In this document: positions 1-12,700 of the stretch, in pieces
Layout of the letters: each line of letters begins with the position of its first letter
Position numbering within the stretch: position 1 is the stretch's first letter
Assembly (NCBI GenBank): GCA_032173965.1
Contig: CM063290.1
Coordinates: forward strand, 4,725,501 to 4,789,500
Source of the DNA: Sitta carolinensis
Taxonomy: Eukaryota; Chordata; Aves; Passeriformes; Sittidae
DNA length: 64,000 nt
Direction of reading: 5' to 3'
Translations under genes and position numbers: made by a program
The notes under the pieces: model-generated
The model's input: the letters and a program-made list of their open reading frames with translations, nothing else
What the model was told of the DNA's origin: nothing
Databases searched by the model: none

Positions 1-574
1 TTTAGCTTAGTGCTGTAAAGGCTGCTGTGACTGGTGAGAGAGGAAAACCCTTAGTGCTTCTTTGCATCCCTGCTTTCAAATTAAACATGGATTTTACAAA
101 ACTGCATTTGTAGCCTGGTGTCACTGGCTACAGGCCCAACTTTGATCTGACTTTTAATTGTGTGATTACTGGTACTCTGAATTACTTTGTTGTAAATAGC
201 AGTTAGAAATACCTCCAAAACAAAACCAGCAAAGTTATTGTTATAGTTCTTAATTTTCTTTTATGAGAAAAGTACTAAAAGTTGACACAGTTATTTAAAA
301 AAAGTGACTTTTTCTTTAAAGGGAAAAGCAACACTGCTTTTGTCTTAAACATGTCATGATCTCTTGCTGATGGAGGGAGGAGGAGAAATCACTGTGGTTT
401 GTAAAGAAACATCGTGACAATCTAATATCTGTTATTACAATCCCACACGCTTCGGGATGTGACATACTTTGCAGTTGGGTGACATTTGTGCAATTACTGA
501 AAGAAGTCTGATGCAGAACTGCCAGAAAAGCAGTTGGAGTGAACAAGGGCAAACTCATTGTGGTTTTCTTTCAG
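1..574 (+). other. FNDC3B intron, 3' end (partial)
   Basis: AT-rich sequence upstream of the first exon seen here. It holds the pyrimidine tract before the acceptor at 573-574. I see no repeat or coding signal in it. Confidence 0.7.
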
Positions 575-713
575 CTGTTTGCTTCCAACGTGGAAGGGAA
601 GAGTTCTCCCAGCGAAGTGCTGGTCTGCACAACCAGCCCAGACAGGCCAGGACCTCCAACCAGACCCGTGATCAAGGGGCCAATAACATCTCATGGCTTT
701 AGTGTGAAGTGGG
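575..713 (+). CDS. FNDC3B: FNDC3B coding exon (end of one FN3 domain, start of the next)
   Basis: The acceptor is TGGTTTTCTTTCAG at 561-574 and the donor is GTAAGCC at 714. The exon reads [20 protein letters not shown], the last strand of an FN3 domain, then DRPGPPTRP, a typical FN3 domain start, and ends at SVKW plus one base (phase 1). That base joins the next exon to make an Asp codon. By family order this should be FN3-3 ending and FN3-4 beginning. Confidence 0.93.
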
Positions 714-3700
714 GTAAGCCAGCTCAGATTGCTGTGGCAGAGTTTTTGGTTCATGAGAAATTAAAGTAAAATCACGTAAATTATTTGTTAGAATTTAGAC
801 TTTTCATGCTCCTTCTCAGTCCAAAGTTGAATGTGTTTGGAGAACTTGACAGCTGATTTTTTTTAATATTCTAAAAGGTTTTGCAGAGGCTCTTGTGTGT
901 TCAGAAGCAAAAATGTTTTGGTTTTGATTAACTTACACTCAAGCGCGTCTTCAGGCTTTTCACTCTCCATTTCATGTCCCATTGCAGCTTCATTCTAGCT
1001 GCTTCCTTTATTAATGGGGAAAACCTCCCCACAGCTTCTCTTTCAGTTCTTTTTCCATACATTTTTTTTGGATCAACATTATCCAGCAGCCTTATTCTGA
1101 TTATTGCTGAAAACCAATGTCTGTCAGCCACTTCTGCTACACATAACTGGTGTAGTTAATGTGGAGAGTTCATGGAGAAGGAGCTGGATCAGAGACAGGT
1201 TTGGTATTGTTTTGTGATCTTTCACTCCTATTCTTATCTTATTTTTTCAGATCCTCCACAGGATAATGGTGGTTCAGAAATCCTGAAGTATCTGCTGGAG
1301 ATTTCTCAAGGAAGTCCAGAAGGTAAACTTGAGACAAATTGTTTCAGTTTCAAAACACTGTGACTACTATGTGGAAGTCCTGACTCTTTAGGTTATTATT
1401 GTTATTATCATTAATGTCCTAATAATGTGATAGAAACTGAGTTATATACTTTGCAGGATTCCTGGGTGAGCTGGGGTTGGATTTTGGGAATGTTTTGTAG
1501 TGGGGTTTTAGGTATCCTCTTTCTACTAATAATGACAGAATTTTAGGTTATATGGCTAAATCTAGAAATATTTTATTTGTATTTGCATGCATATATTTGC
1601 ACACTTATACATTATATATAATAGTCATATTTATTTCTATTTGTAATTATATATATTTGCATGAATGTCTATGTGTTATGTCTTCAAGTGGCAAATAACA
1701 TTTAAAATATTACTAATGATTTACCTGAAATACGTCATTTGTGGAAGACCACACTGAAGATTTTCCTTTCTTCTAGACACTCCTAAATGTGTTGTTTTCC
1801 ACTTCTTTAAACTTGGCTCTATCTTATTTTTAGCAAATCAGTGGGAAGTGGCCTATAGTGGCTCTGCTACAGAATACACCTGTACTCACTTGAAACCAGG
1901 CACTTTGTATAAACTCCGGGCGTGCTGTATCAGCACTGGTGGACACAGTCAGGTGGGTATTACCTAACCATGAGGGCTATTGGGTTTTTATTTTTCAGAG
2001 ATTTATCAGCATATTTTGGTAAAATACTTCTGGTTTCAAAAGAAGGGAAATGTTTTTCCTGTAGCACAGTAACACTACACTGATTGCAGTTAATCTCCTT
2101 CTGCAAGTTGCTGAATTTTAGTTTTCTATGTGTGTATAATTTTCTTTTCAGCAAATTGCAGTTTAGTGAGATTTGGTTTCCTCAAAGTCAATCTGTAGTT
2201 GTTTATATTTACATTAGAAAAGACCATCCTGTTTATCTGATGTGGCCACTTGCTTGAAAAAGGCCACAGACTCTCTTGTGCTTGACCCTGTGTTGACTGG
2301 AGATGCAGAAAGAGGCAGTTTGTTGTAGCAATTTTCTTTCATATGGCTGGATCCTGTAAGTTTTTGGGTTCCTTTTTTCAGACCCCAAGTCCTGTAATTC
2401 CCCTCTGATTTAAATTCATTTCAGTACCTATACACTTATTCCTCCTGCTTTGATACATTTTTTCTCATTTACAATTGAGTACTTTAGGCCTTGACATTAT
2501 TTTAAACCCAAGGAAAATTAAAACAGAGAGCCCAGTATTGAGAATGCTAATGAAGGAACTCTATTAATTGTATTTGTACTGACATGCTTGATAGAATCTC
2601 CCCTCCTTTACTGTTTATATAAAATTCCATGAAGTGGTGGGTGTAGAAAACCATTTCCTGTGCTGCTCTTTGGCTATGGTTCACTTGGAAGGTGGTGGCC
2701 ATGCCAGAGGGGTAGCTGGGCTCTGATCATTCCAGAGGGGTAACTGGGCTGTGATCATGCCAGGGGTAGCTGGGCTCTGATCATGCCAGAGGTGACCAGG
2801 CTGTGTTCTCCCCCAGTGCTCCGAGAGCTTGCCTGTCCGTACGCTGAGCGTCGCGCCCGGGCCCTGCCGCCCGCCCGGCTCCTGGGCAAGCCGAGGCACA
2901 GGGAAGTGCAGCTGCAGTGGGGTAAGCCAGTGCACCATCCTGCTGCTCTAAAGCTTTGGTTCTGCTGCTCAGCTGATGACCTTGAGCCTTTGGTTCTGCT
3001 GCTTGTGTCCTGTTCACTGGGAAGTGCACAGCCAAGTCCAGCGGAGTCTGAGAAGTCAGAAGTGCAGCTTCTCCTCCGGTGTGGTGGCTCAGTGTTGGAT
3101 TTCTGAGCTCAGCTGTACTTCAGGTCTTACACTCTGCTCCCATTTTATTTTTTTAGCCCTATCCCTGTCAGGGTTATTAAGTATCAGCTTCATTAGAATA
3201 TCTATCCTTTTTTTAAAAAACAGACTGTGACTCAAAATATTTTTCTTTTTAATTCCTTTGCAGTATTGGCTTGGCAGAAGCATTTTGGTGCTTCTAATGT
3301 ATTCTTTCAAAACTTTGAGTTAGAACATATGGAGGGGTTTGGATGGCATTTAAATCCTGATCCACAGTATAACACACATAATCTGTTGGACCCCTGTTAT
3401 TTTGCAAAGATGTTGGACTACAGTCATGGCACTAAATTGTCCAAAAATGCATATTTCTCAAATACAAGGCACATGCCAGTTTCCAACAGAGTGTTTTCTT
3501 TACAGTGATGATCTTGCAGCATCCAAGTATTTTCGTGGCATTGTTTGTTAAGCCAAATTCTGGATAAGTGAAATTTCTAACTGTCAAATATATTTCAATA
3601 CCAGTATAAAAATTCACCCAAATGCTTCCTGGAAGCATTTTGGTGGCTGCTGTTTTTCCGATCCCCAGGCAGTTTGATTGTAACATAACATAACGTGCAA

Positions 3701-6700
3701 TGTATATCAAATACATTGTTTTCCTGGGCAAAAACAAAGGTGCCCACAACAAAAGAGAGATATCTGTGTGTGTCTATCTATACACAGAAACAGAAATACT
3801 CCTTTCTGTGGTATATGAAATAATAAAACAACTCTTCCTGGCACACGCCCCGATGTTACTAACAAACTGCACGGTTTCTTTTAGACGTCCCTCAGTCGGA
3901 GAGTGGCTGCCCTGTCTCTGAGTACAGTGTGGAGATGACAGCCCCTGAAGCAGTGGTGTCTGAGGTGTACCACGGGCCCGAGCTGGAGTGCACCGTGGGC
4001 AGCCTCCTGCCCGGGGCCACCTACGGGTTCCGCGTGCGGGCGCTCAACGACGGCGGGGTACGTGTGCTGCTGCTGAGGGGGCTGCCAGTGCTGCTGGCAG
4101 GAGGGCACGAGAGAAAACGTGTGATACACTCCTCGAAGGGATTTGGGAGGAAGAGCTGCGGTTTTAGACCTGGGTGTCTTTTCAAGGGAGGTTTCGGGTA
4201 CTGATAGGATTTGGCTGGCCAGCATCAGCTGCTCCCCAATGTGCAGAGTCCCTGCAGGGAGGGTTCTCTTTGTCCTCGTTCTGTTGCATTGCCTTCTTTT
4301 TGTTTGAGATCTAAAGTGTGTAAAAACAAGAACTGCAGTTTCACCCAAGTGGTATGTTTTGAGGGAAACTCACATTCCTGGTGATTTTTTTTTGGTTTTT
4401 TTAATTTTTAAAAAATATGTGCTTTATATTTTCAATGAGGCTTTTTTTTTTTTTATTAAATTATTTCCTTGGGAGAAGCGCCTTCCCAAATACATCAGGA
4501 AATTCTGTGTGATATCTGTGGAGATCTGCAGAAAGATCTTTTTCTTTTTCATTGAGGTTTGGGTTGATTATGTTTCCCTTTGTGTCATTCCAGTGGTGTT
4601 ACATAAAATCTCAACTAAACTACATGCATTGATTTGTTTCTCCCCAGGAAGTCTTGATGACAAAGATAACACAAAGATTTAAAGTTACTCGCATACAGGG
4701 AGAAATTCTGTTAAGACTTCACTTGGGTATTAGAAAAATCCGCAGGACTGTTAAACTGTGTTGTCTAAAATACTCACTGTTTTGTTTTTGTGAAAAAGTT
4801 AATTAAATGCACATGGAAAGATTAGATTTTCTTGCTGGAGTGAAAGCCCTTGCCTACCTGGTAACTTTGAATCTATGATGCCTTGCCTTTTATTTTTTTT
4901 TTTCTTTTTTTTGGCAGAACAGTTGCAAAGCACTTCTGGGTCCACCCTTTGTTAAATGAGGGGGCTGGTTCTGGTTTGGCTGTGTTTTTTCTACCATGTG
5001 CAAAATAGGGGAGGATGTCCTTTACCAGATTGTTTCTTGAAAACAGCAGAAGTCAATGAATGACATTTTTTGACATATGCCTTCTTTGTAAGACAAAGCA
5101 ATCAGTGTTGGCCTTCCTCTGATGGCAGATACTGACACATCTGCTGAGTTTTCTGGGGTTCATCATTTCTGTGTTGTTTGGCCTTTTTGTAGTGGCTCAT
5201 TTTGTTTCATGCTCACTAATATTGCATTAAAAAATAAGCAAATATCAGTGTTTTTCCTCTAATTGCTTCCAAGTGAAGCTCCTTTGTTCTGGAGAACGAT
5301 TTCTAATTAACTCAGGGATGTACTGAGCGAACTTCACTCTTCCACTCAGGAGGCCTCAGAAAGGCTGTTTCAGTGCTATCTCCTGTCCTCGCACTGCTGG
5401 CTGAAGCCAGGTTCACAGACTGCTGAAAATTGGCTTTTTTTTTCTTTGCTAATCTGCATTTAAATTATTCTCCTGCCATGGGCTCCGAAGTTGTCTGAGC
5501 TGAGCTGCCCGTGGAACGGAGCATCCGCGGCGTGTGCGCAGCGTGTTCCTGCACGTTGTGCCAGGCTGGGCTCCAGCACATCCTGTCCTTTTACAAGTAA
5601 CTTGGGGCAGGCATTTCATGTCAAAGAAGCTGGATGTGGACTCCAGTATGTGCTTTGCTCTTGCCGTGCTCCTCTTTGTATCCATGAGAAGCTGGCTATG
5701 ATACATGAACACGCTGTGCTAAGGTAAGGCAGAGGGACACAAACTGTTCCTCAGGTACTGTCTGCTCATTCTCACTTTTGGGCAAATTGGAGGTCATTTC
5801 TGCTTTCATGAGCACTTGCTGTCACACAGGAGGACACACAAAGGATGTACATCCTCTCTGCTTGTTCCTGAGCTCACCTCACACTTCAACTCTGAGTCAT
5901 TTGTGTGGGCTCCTCCTGAGCTCTGGTGTTTGGTGCTGGGTTTTGGAAGCCCAGACTGTCTTTGAGAAAGTGTAGCATGCTGGAAAAGTTCATATGCTGT
6001 TCTTGGAAAGCCCTCGAGGACTTTGAGATGGGTATACATCTATGTAGTAATAATAATTATTATAATAACAATAGTAATAATAATACCACCTTGTTCCCCT
6101 CCAGTACGGGCCGTATTCCGAGGTGACAGAGGTCACCACAGCAGCAGGACCCCCAGGCCAGTGCAGAGCACCTTCCCTGTCCTTCCTGTCTGACACACGA
6201 GTCCTGGTCAGCTGGGAGGTAAGTGAAGTGTCCTGCTGGTTTGATTCCACCTTGCTTACCCAAACCACACTCACCACAGAACTCAAAAGCAAATTTGAGA
6301 GCTGTTTACTGGTCTGCAGCTATGTTTTTATGCAAGGAAACCCTATGTATAAACTATTCTATTGTAGAAAATCATCTTCCCTACTGTGCTCCGAAGAATT
6401 ACACAAAGTTGGTCACAATTCTTCCAGACCAGGATTCAGACACAAGGCCTCCTGCACTGGCATCAGATGATAGAAGTGCTCTCTGCAACATCAGCATGTT
6501 CTCAGTTGGAATTATGAAAACAAATATTTGATTTTGGCTGAGTTTCTGATACAAAATTAACTCTCCATAAGTGATTACAATGTAGGGCTTTTTCCCCCTC
6601 AAAAATTGTCTCTTCCCCAAATATTTACTTTTATTTTAGATTGTGTGCATTCCTCCTCTGTTCTCCAGCATCTTAGGCATTGGGCTCATGATAAATGTTA

Positions 6701-9700
6701 GCTGAAATGCTATGGGGATGATTTGGTGCCATTAAAGAAAAAATATTGTATAATTAAGGCAGAAAAGAAAGGATGTTACCATAAATAATACTGTGATGTG
6801 GTTCAGTGGGGCTGTAGTTCTGCCACAGACTTTCAGTGAAGATCTGGCAAACATTCCAGCCCTGCTTCTATTGGACTCCTCCCCAAAACAATGTCCCTGT
6901 TGAGAAAGAAGTCACTGACATTCACAAGATGTCAAATAAATTGAGCTAACAGCATATACAAACATAGTCTGTTTAATTTTATAACAACAGGTATATTTGC
7001 TTCAGTTTGGGGCTCTTAATATTTTTTGCAACTAGAAATCACACTGGACTTTCAAATGTTACCTTTTAATGGTCAGGTATTTTCTCTCCCCAGCCATAAA
7101 GCAGTGGTTCTGGTAGGTTCTCTATTTATTTGAAGGATATATTTGTTTATTCTAGCTAAAAATTAAGCTGTGATTTGCAGTGGTTATGTTTTCTCAAGGA
7201 GTGTCATTTTTGGCTGATATGAATAAGGAAAGACAGTGAAGCACTGTGGAGTGTGGCTGGAGAGCACACTGTTGTGCCTATTATGATACTTTTTTTTACA
7301 CATTGTTCTGCAATCTGACTTAGGAGCTCTGAATGTTCCTGCTCAAGCTGCTGGAAGCTCTGAGGCAGAGCCAGAGAAGCCCCTGTGCCTGTGCAGGGTG
7401 GTCACTGTGGTGTGCAGCAAGGCTCTGGATCCTTGCACTGGAAATTACGTCTTGCCTGTCAAAGTCACAAAGTCCTTGTAGGCCACACTTCTGCAGGCAG
7501 AGCAGTGCTTCCCTGAGCTGCTTCAGGCCACACTGTACAGCTCTAGTAGTGCTGCTAAAAGCACTAAATATTTTGGTTTGGGAACTGTGCTGTTTTGCCT
7601 GTATTGGCTCATCACCAGCACGTTCAGGCACTGAATTTGTGTTATCCTAAAAAAAGGGCTTGCTGGGGATATGTGCAAGGGGACAGGTTTAGATTAGATA
7701 TCGGGAAGAAATTCTATATTGTAAAGGTGGCAAGACATTAAAGCAGTTTGCCCAGAGCAGCTGTGGCTGCCCCATCCCTGGAAGTGACCAAGGCCAGGTT
7801 GGATGGGGCTTGGAGCAGCCTGGGCTGATGAAGGTGTCCTGCCCATGGCTGGGGGTGGAATGAGGTCATCTTCAAGGTCCCTTTCAACCCAAATCGTGTG
7901 ATGATTCTGTGATCCCATGGGAGTGTCATTGTGGATGTGCATGTGCCAGGATCCACACTCAGGTCCCGTTCTGGGACTGATGGTGTGACTTCCACAGGGA
8001 GCCTCACGCCAGCTCCTCCCTTGCTGAGGTGGTTCTTTTCTGAGTGACTGCTTCAGGCTCCAAGGCCAGTGCTTCCAGAGATGTATTTTGATCTCTCAAC
8101 TAGGCTGCACTAGATTGATGCTTTTTTTATGTTCTCCACGGTTGAGCTTCTGCCAATCCAGTGGAGAGACAATTTATTCCTGAGTGTCCTGATGGAAAGC
8201 AAAGTAGCTGCATACACTCATTTCTCTGAATTTCAATCAGGTAATTTTTGTGCAGAATTGTCCTGTTTCAGTAACCTCTTAGGGAACATTAACTCAGTAC
8301 ATTTCTATTTGCAGCAGTAATGGTGTATTAATTTAAAAATAAGGGTGGCTGTTGGTTTTTTTTTCCATGTACTCTCTTCCTTCCCAGTGAAACACAGCGA
8401 TCCAAAGTGCTCGTTTCTGAACTGAACCACATAAACATTTGTGTTGCAGAGTCCTGAATGTTCTGGTACTGACATCTCTGAATACAGATTAGAGTGGGGA
8501 GAAGAGGAGGAATCTCTACAGCTTGCATATAGTGGCACAGAAACCTGCTTTGAAATCGGTGACTTGTCGGCGGCAGCGCATTACTGCTGCAGGCTACAGG
8601 TACGGCAGGGCTGCATGCATTGCCTCTGAGACCCAGAGTTTCTTCCACTGCTGTTCTCAGTTTTATCATTAGTCCCCTCTCAAGTTATGTGCTCTGAGTC
8701 AGGAGGAATGCACATTTATTTTAAGCAATACAGACTGATGTGCTGCTTAAAAATTTCTCTTGTGTTTTGTTGCTTTCGGTGACTAATGCTTGTAGCAGCC
8801 ACCTTGCCCTGTGACACCAGAACAAAATGGTGATGGTTTAGAAAAAAAAAATATTCTTCATGGTAAGGAGAGGTAAATAATATCTACCTCCCAGCTGGAT
8901 ATTGAAGATTTCCCTGGCTTAAATAATGAATTCTAGCATCTGTTTGATTTATCAAGTAAAGTAAAGCTGCTGAGTAAATTCCTGTGTATACAGGAGATGG
9001 TACCTGCCAGAAAGTGAGTTCTCATCTTTGCCTTTTTGTCTCTTAGATTTGTGAGGTTGGATCTCATATAGAGTCTTTGCATGATTTCTTTTTCTTTGAG
9101 CTCTTTACCTCCTATTATTTTCAGTAAAAAGTAGCAGTTAAAATACATTCTGTATATCTGTATGAAAGTAAAAAACCAGGACTTTTCATCCTTTATGTCT
9201 ACTGATAAATAAATGGAAGGTAAAGCAACTGGGAGTGAAGTAAAAATATTTTACCTAAAATACTCTTCCACAAGATCTATTTGTATGTGAAGACAGAACA
9301 CCACCATTAATCCAACCCAAATACCCACCCAGCTGGTAACTTGTGGACCACCCAGGGTAATTTCTTTGATCAAGGACAACACGCTTCTGTTGAGTGTTTC
9401 CTTATAGTTGTTTTTTTTAAACAGGATATTGAATTTTTTTCATTTTTTGGGGGAAGAAGGTTTGGAGGAGCTGGCCAGCAGCCCAAGAGCTCAGGCCCCA
9501 CAGCTCCAAGTGCACTCAAATGTATTTTGTGTCTTGGCCAGAGCTGTCTGTGCTCTGCTCTGGCACTGTGGGGGAAGGAGAACGAGGGAATGTGTGAGTG
9601 GCTGGGAGGTGTGAGCCAGAAAGGGCCTCTTGTTTCTGCAAGAGGGAGAGCATTCAGCATCTGCTGGGCAGGGAGGAGAATCTGAGACCACTGCTATGGG

Positions 9701-12700
9701 GGAGCCCAAGGAAAATTTTGTGTTAAAAATGGAAACAGGCATCTGTATGGCATCTTTGATTTCCAGCGGGTGCTTATTTCAAACATATTACCTGCCACAA
9801 AAATGTTGTACAGATCTACTCAGTTTTTAATGCAGCCAGTAGTATTTAATCCATGGGCAGAAGTTACAGGAAAGTCACAAAACAGCAAGAAGATATTTTA
9901 TTGATGTCTGTCAGTGACTCAAGTATTACTTTCTAGAGAGCTTCATCCTCTGGATCTGATCCTCTGTATTTCGTGGAGAAGAATTTCTTACAAGAGACAC
10001 TGTAATTTTCAAACAATTACACAAAAATCTCCCCACAAAGTAGATAAAACAGACAAAGAAAGGAAGTTAAATAGTGTCAGAAATGTTAGTTTATTTTATC
10101 TGTTACCGGCTTTAACAGAAAAATTTCCTTTTTAAAAATGAAGATTCCCCCTAACTGCATTTATTCAGTGTTCTAATAAACACACAGTATTGCTATCTCA
10201 ATCTACAGTAACTCACTAAAAAAGAGAACTGAGGAACCAGGCATATCTAACTGCAGGGCAGACAATTGTCTTTTCTGTTGCTCAACTTTTTTCCTGTAAT
10301 GAATATTCCTGAAAACAATAGTGGCTTCTGCAAAGGGAAATATTGTGTCATTTGGGGGTGGCAGGGGAAAGCAGCTAGGCAGCAAAGCCCCATCAGTTAT
10401 GGTGATGAGATTGTCCAATAAAGCAGTTAAAAAATACCACTGACAATAAATTGCTTGGAGCAAGATACAAATGGCCAAACACTGGTTTAGAGGCAAGACA
10501 AATCATATAATTGGCAGAGCACAAAACAGGGCTCACTTCTAACAGCTCCAGGAGCTCTGCACTAAATAGAAGATTTCCCCAAAGCAGGATTTGTTTTGAA
10601 GGGCTTTTTAAAGGCTGACAAATGTAACTTTATTATCTCTTTCTTCAATTGAACAAAACGTCTCCTGGAAAAACAGAACATGGCTTTGTGTTTGTATTAT
10701 GCAGAGCAGAAGTTACTCACTGCAATTAAGCACATATTAGAAATCAAACAATTGTTTGATGTGTCCTGTCATTGCCATCAGAGTCCTGCTGGCAACATTG
10801 TAAGCCTGGATTCTTCAGTTAATTGTAAACTGATGGGAGACTGAGCTAACTTTTCCAAATGTAAAGGAAATGTGGAGGGTGCTGGGCAGCATCAAAGCTG
10901 TTTCTGGAGGTGTGTGCCTCTGGACTCGTGTAGTTTCTGCTGTACCATGTTCTGTAAGCTCTGCCCGTACCCTGTGTGCTGGCAGGGTGCTGGGCTGTGT
11001 CAGGAGGAGCCCAGCAAGCAGATTAGGGAAGGTGGTATTGCCCATGACATGTCATTCCTGACAGCCTGGAATGCTGCATCCAGTGTTGCCCCAGGCTCCT
11101 GGGTGAAATAGGGATGTTCAGATGAGACACAAAGAAAAAAAAAATACCACTGTGCAGGCAATTAAGGATCTAACAGTGGTCCCGAGGGGCTGTGCAATCT
11201 ACACACCTGGAATTTTTCAAGACCCAACTGGAAAAAAAGCCTGAGCAGCCTGGTCTGCATTGTCTGACCCTGGCTGGAGTAGCAAGGTGAATGAGAGGAG
11301 TCCCACAGTCCCTTCCAGCCTGCATGACTCTGTTATTGAGTCTCTAATAATCCTGAGGAAGCAACATCAGTCATTCCTTAGGCAATTCCAGTGCAATGGG
11401 TACAGCTTTTGCCACTGGCTGAGCATCGGCTGATAAAACCCCAGGCCTGTACAATTCTGCAGTGTTTGATTTGCAAACATTGACAACAGCCTCTAATTAA
11501 TGAATAAAACGGGACAGGTTTTGAAACTTGATTTCCACTGGGATTATGGATCTACCACCTAAGATGAGAAGCTTGATAAATTGTTGCCCTCCTCTTCTGT
11601 GGGAGATAACTGAGCTGTGTGCTTTGGTTGTGGTTTAGTAGTGAATTATGACTTTTCCAACTTTAATGATTCTATGATTCTGGGGAGATGTTGAGTCATA
11701 GGCTTAATGCTGTGCTGAGGTCCTATATTCTTATATCAGAAGCTTTTTAGCATGAAATTAGTTATCCATTTTCCAAATTAGGAACCAGGGTAGTTTTTAA
11801 CAAGCTAAAACATCTTTAGGGTTGTTTTGCTTGCATAAAGCATCTGTTGGGCCACCCTGCAGTATACTGGGGACTTTGTACTGGGTGGCTCAGTAATTTT
11901 GGATAGCCAGTGTGCTGATGTCACCTGTCAGTGGCAGCATGACTGTTACATTTTTCCTTACTAACCAAAGTTTGCCACTGATAAAAAGGTTATTAAATAT
12001 CTGTTAGGAAAAAGAGGAATATTCTCCAGTTTTTTGAGACATTCCTGAGTGACAAAGGAAGACACTAGGATAGCAGTGTGAGTCATGCTTTAGAGAGGAA
12101 GCCAGCAGTGCATATCCTCTGTAGAATCCATGCAGCTCTTCCAGCCTGCACAGCTCATTATTATGAACTTGGTACACACGTGAAGGGGGAACTTTGGTGA
12201 ATATTTTTTGTTTCCACCCCCAGGCCATCAACCAGGCTGGAGCTGGGCCCTACAGCGAGCTGGTGACCTGCAGAATCCCCGCCTCCGTGCCTGATGCCGT
12301 CTCCACCCTGTGCGTGCTGGAGGACGAGCCCGTGGGTGCCTGCCAGCCCTCACCCTCTGTGTGCCTTGTACTGAGCTGGGAGGAGCCCAGCAACAACGGG
12401 GCTGAGATCACATCCTACAACATCGACCTGGGGGATGTCAGCATCCCCGTGGGCAGCGTGACGAGTCACGTCATCGAGGGTTTGCTGCCCGAGACCTCGT
12501 ACCGGTGAGTGCGGGCACGGAGATCACACAGCTCAGCTCCACTCAGCAAATGCTCCTGGCATGGAGAGGGGCTTAAAATGCAAGCCAGCAACCCAAACAC
12601 GCAGCCTAGGAGCACAGGAATCTGCAGTCATTCCTTGGTGGAATGGATTGTGGTAGTTGGTGTTCCAATATTGTTTTTTCCCACCTTTTTTCCTCTTTTT

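Larger units (their letters stand above)
8600..12223 (+). other. FNDC3B intron with CR1 remnants
   Basis: A 3.6-kb intron. CR1-like fragments lie at about 11200-11335 and 11650-11685, and a perfect 18-bp palindrome at 10743-10760. The remainder is unremarkable and AT-rich. Confidence 0.75.
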
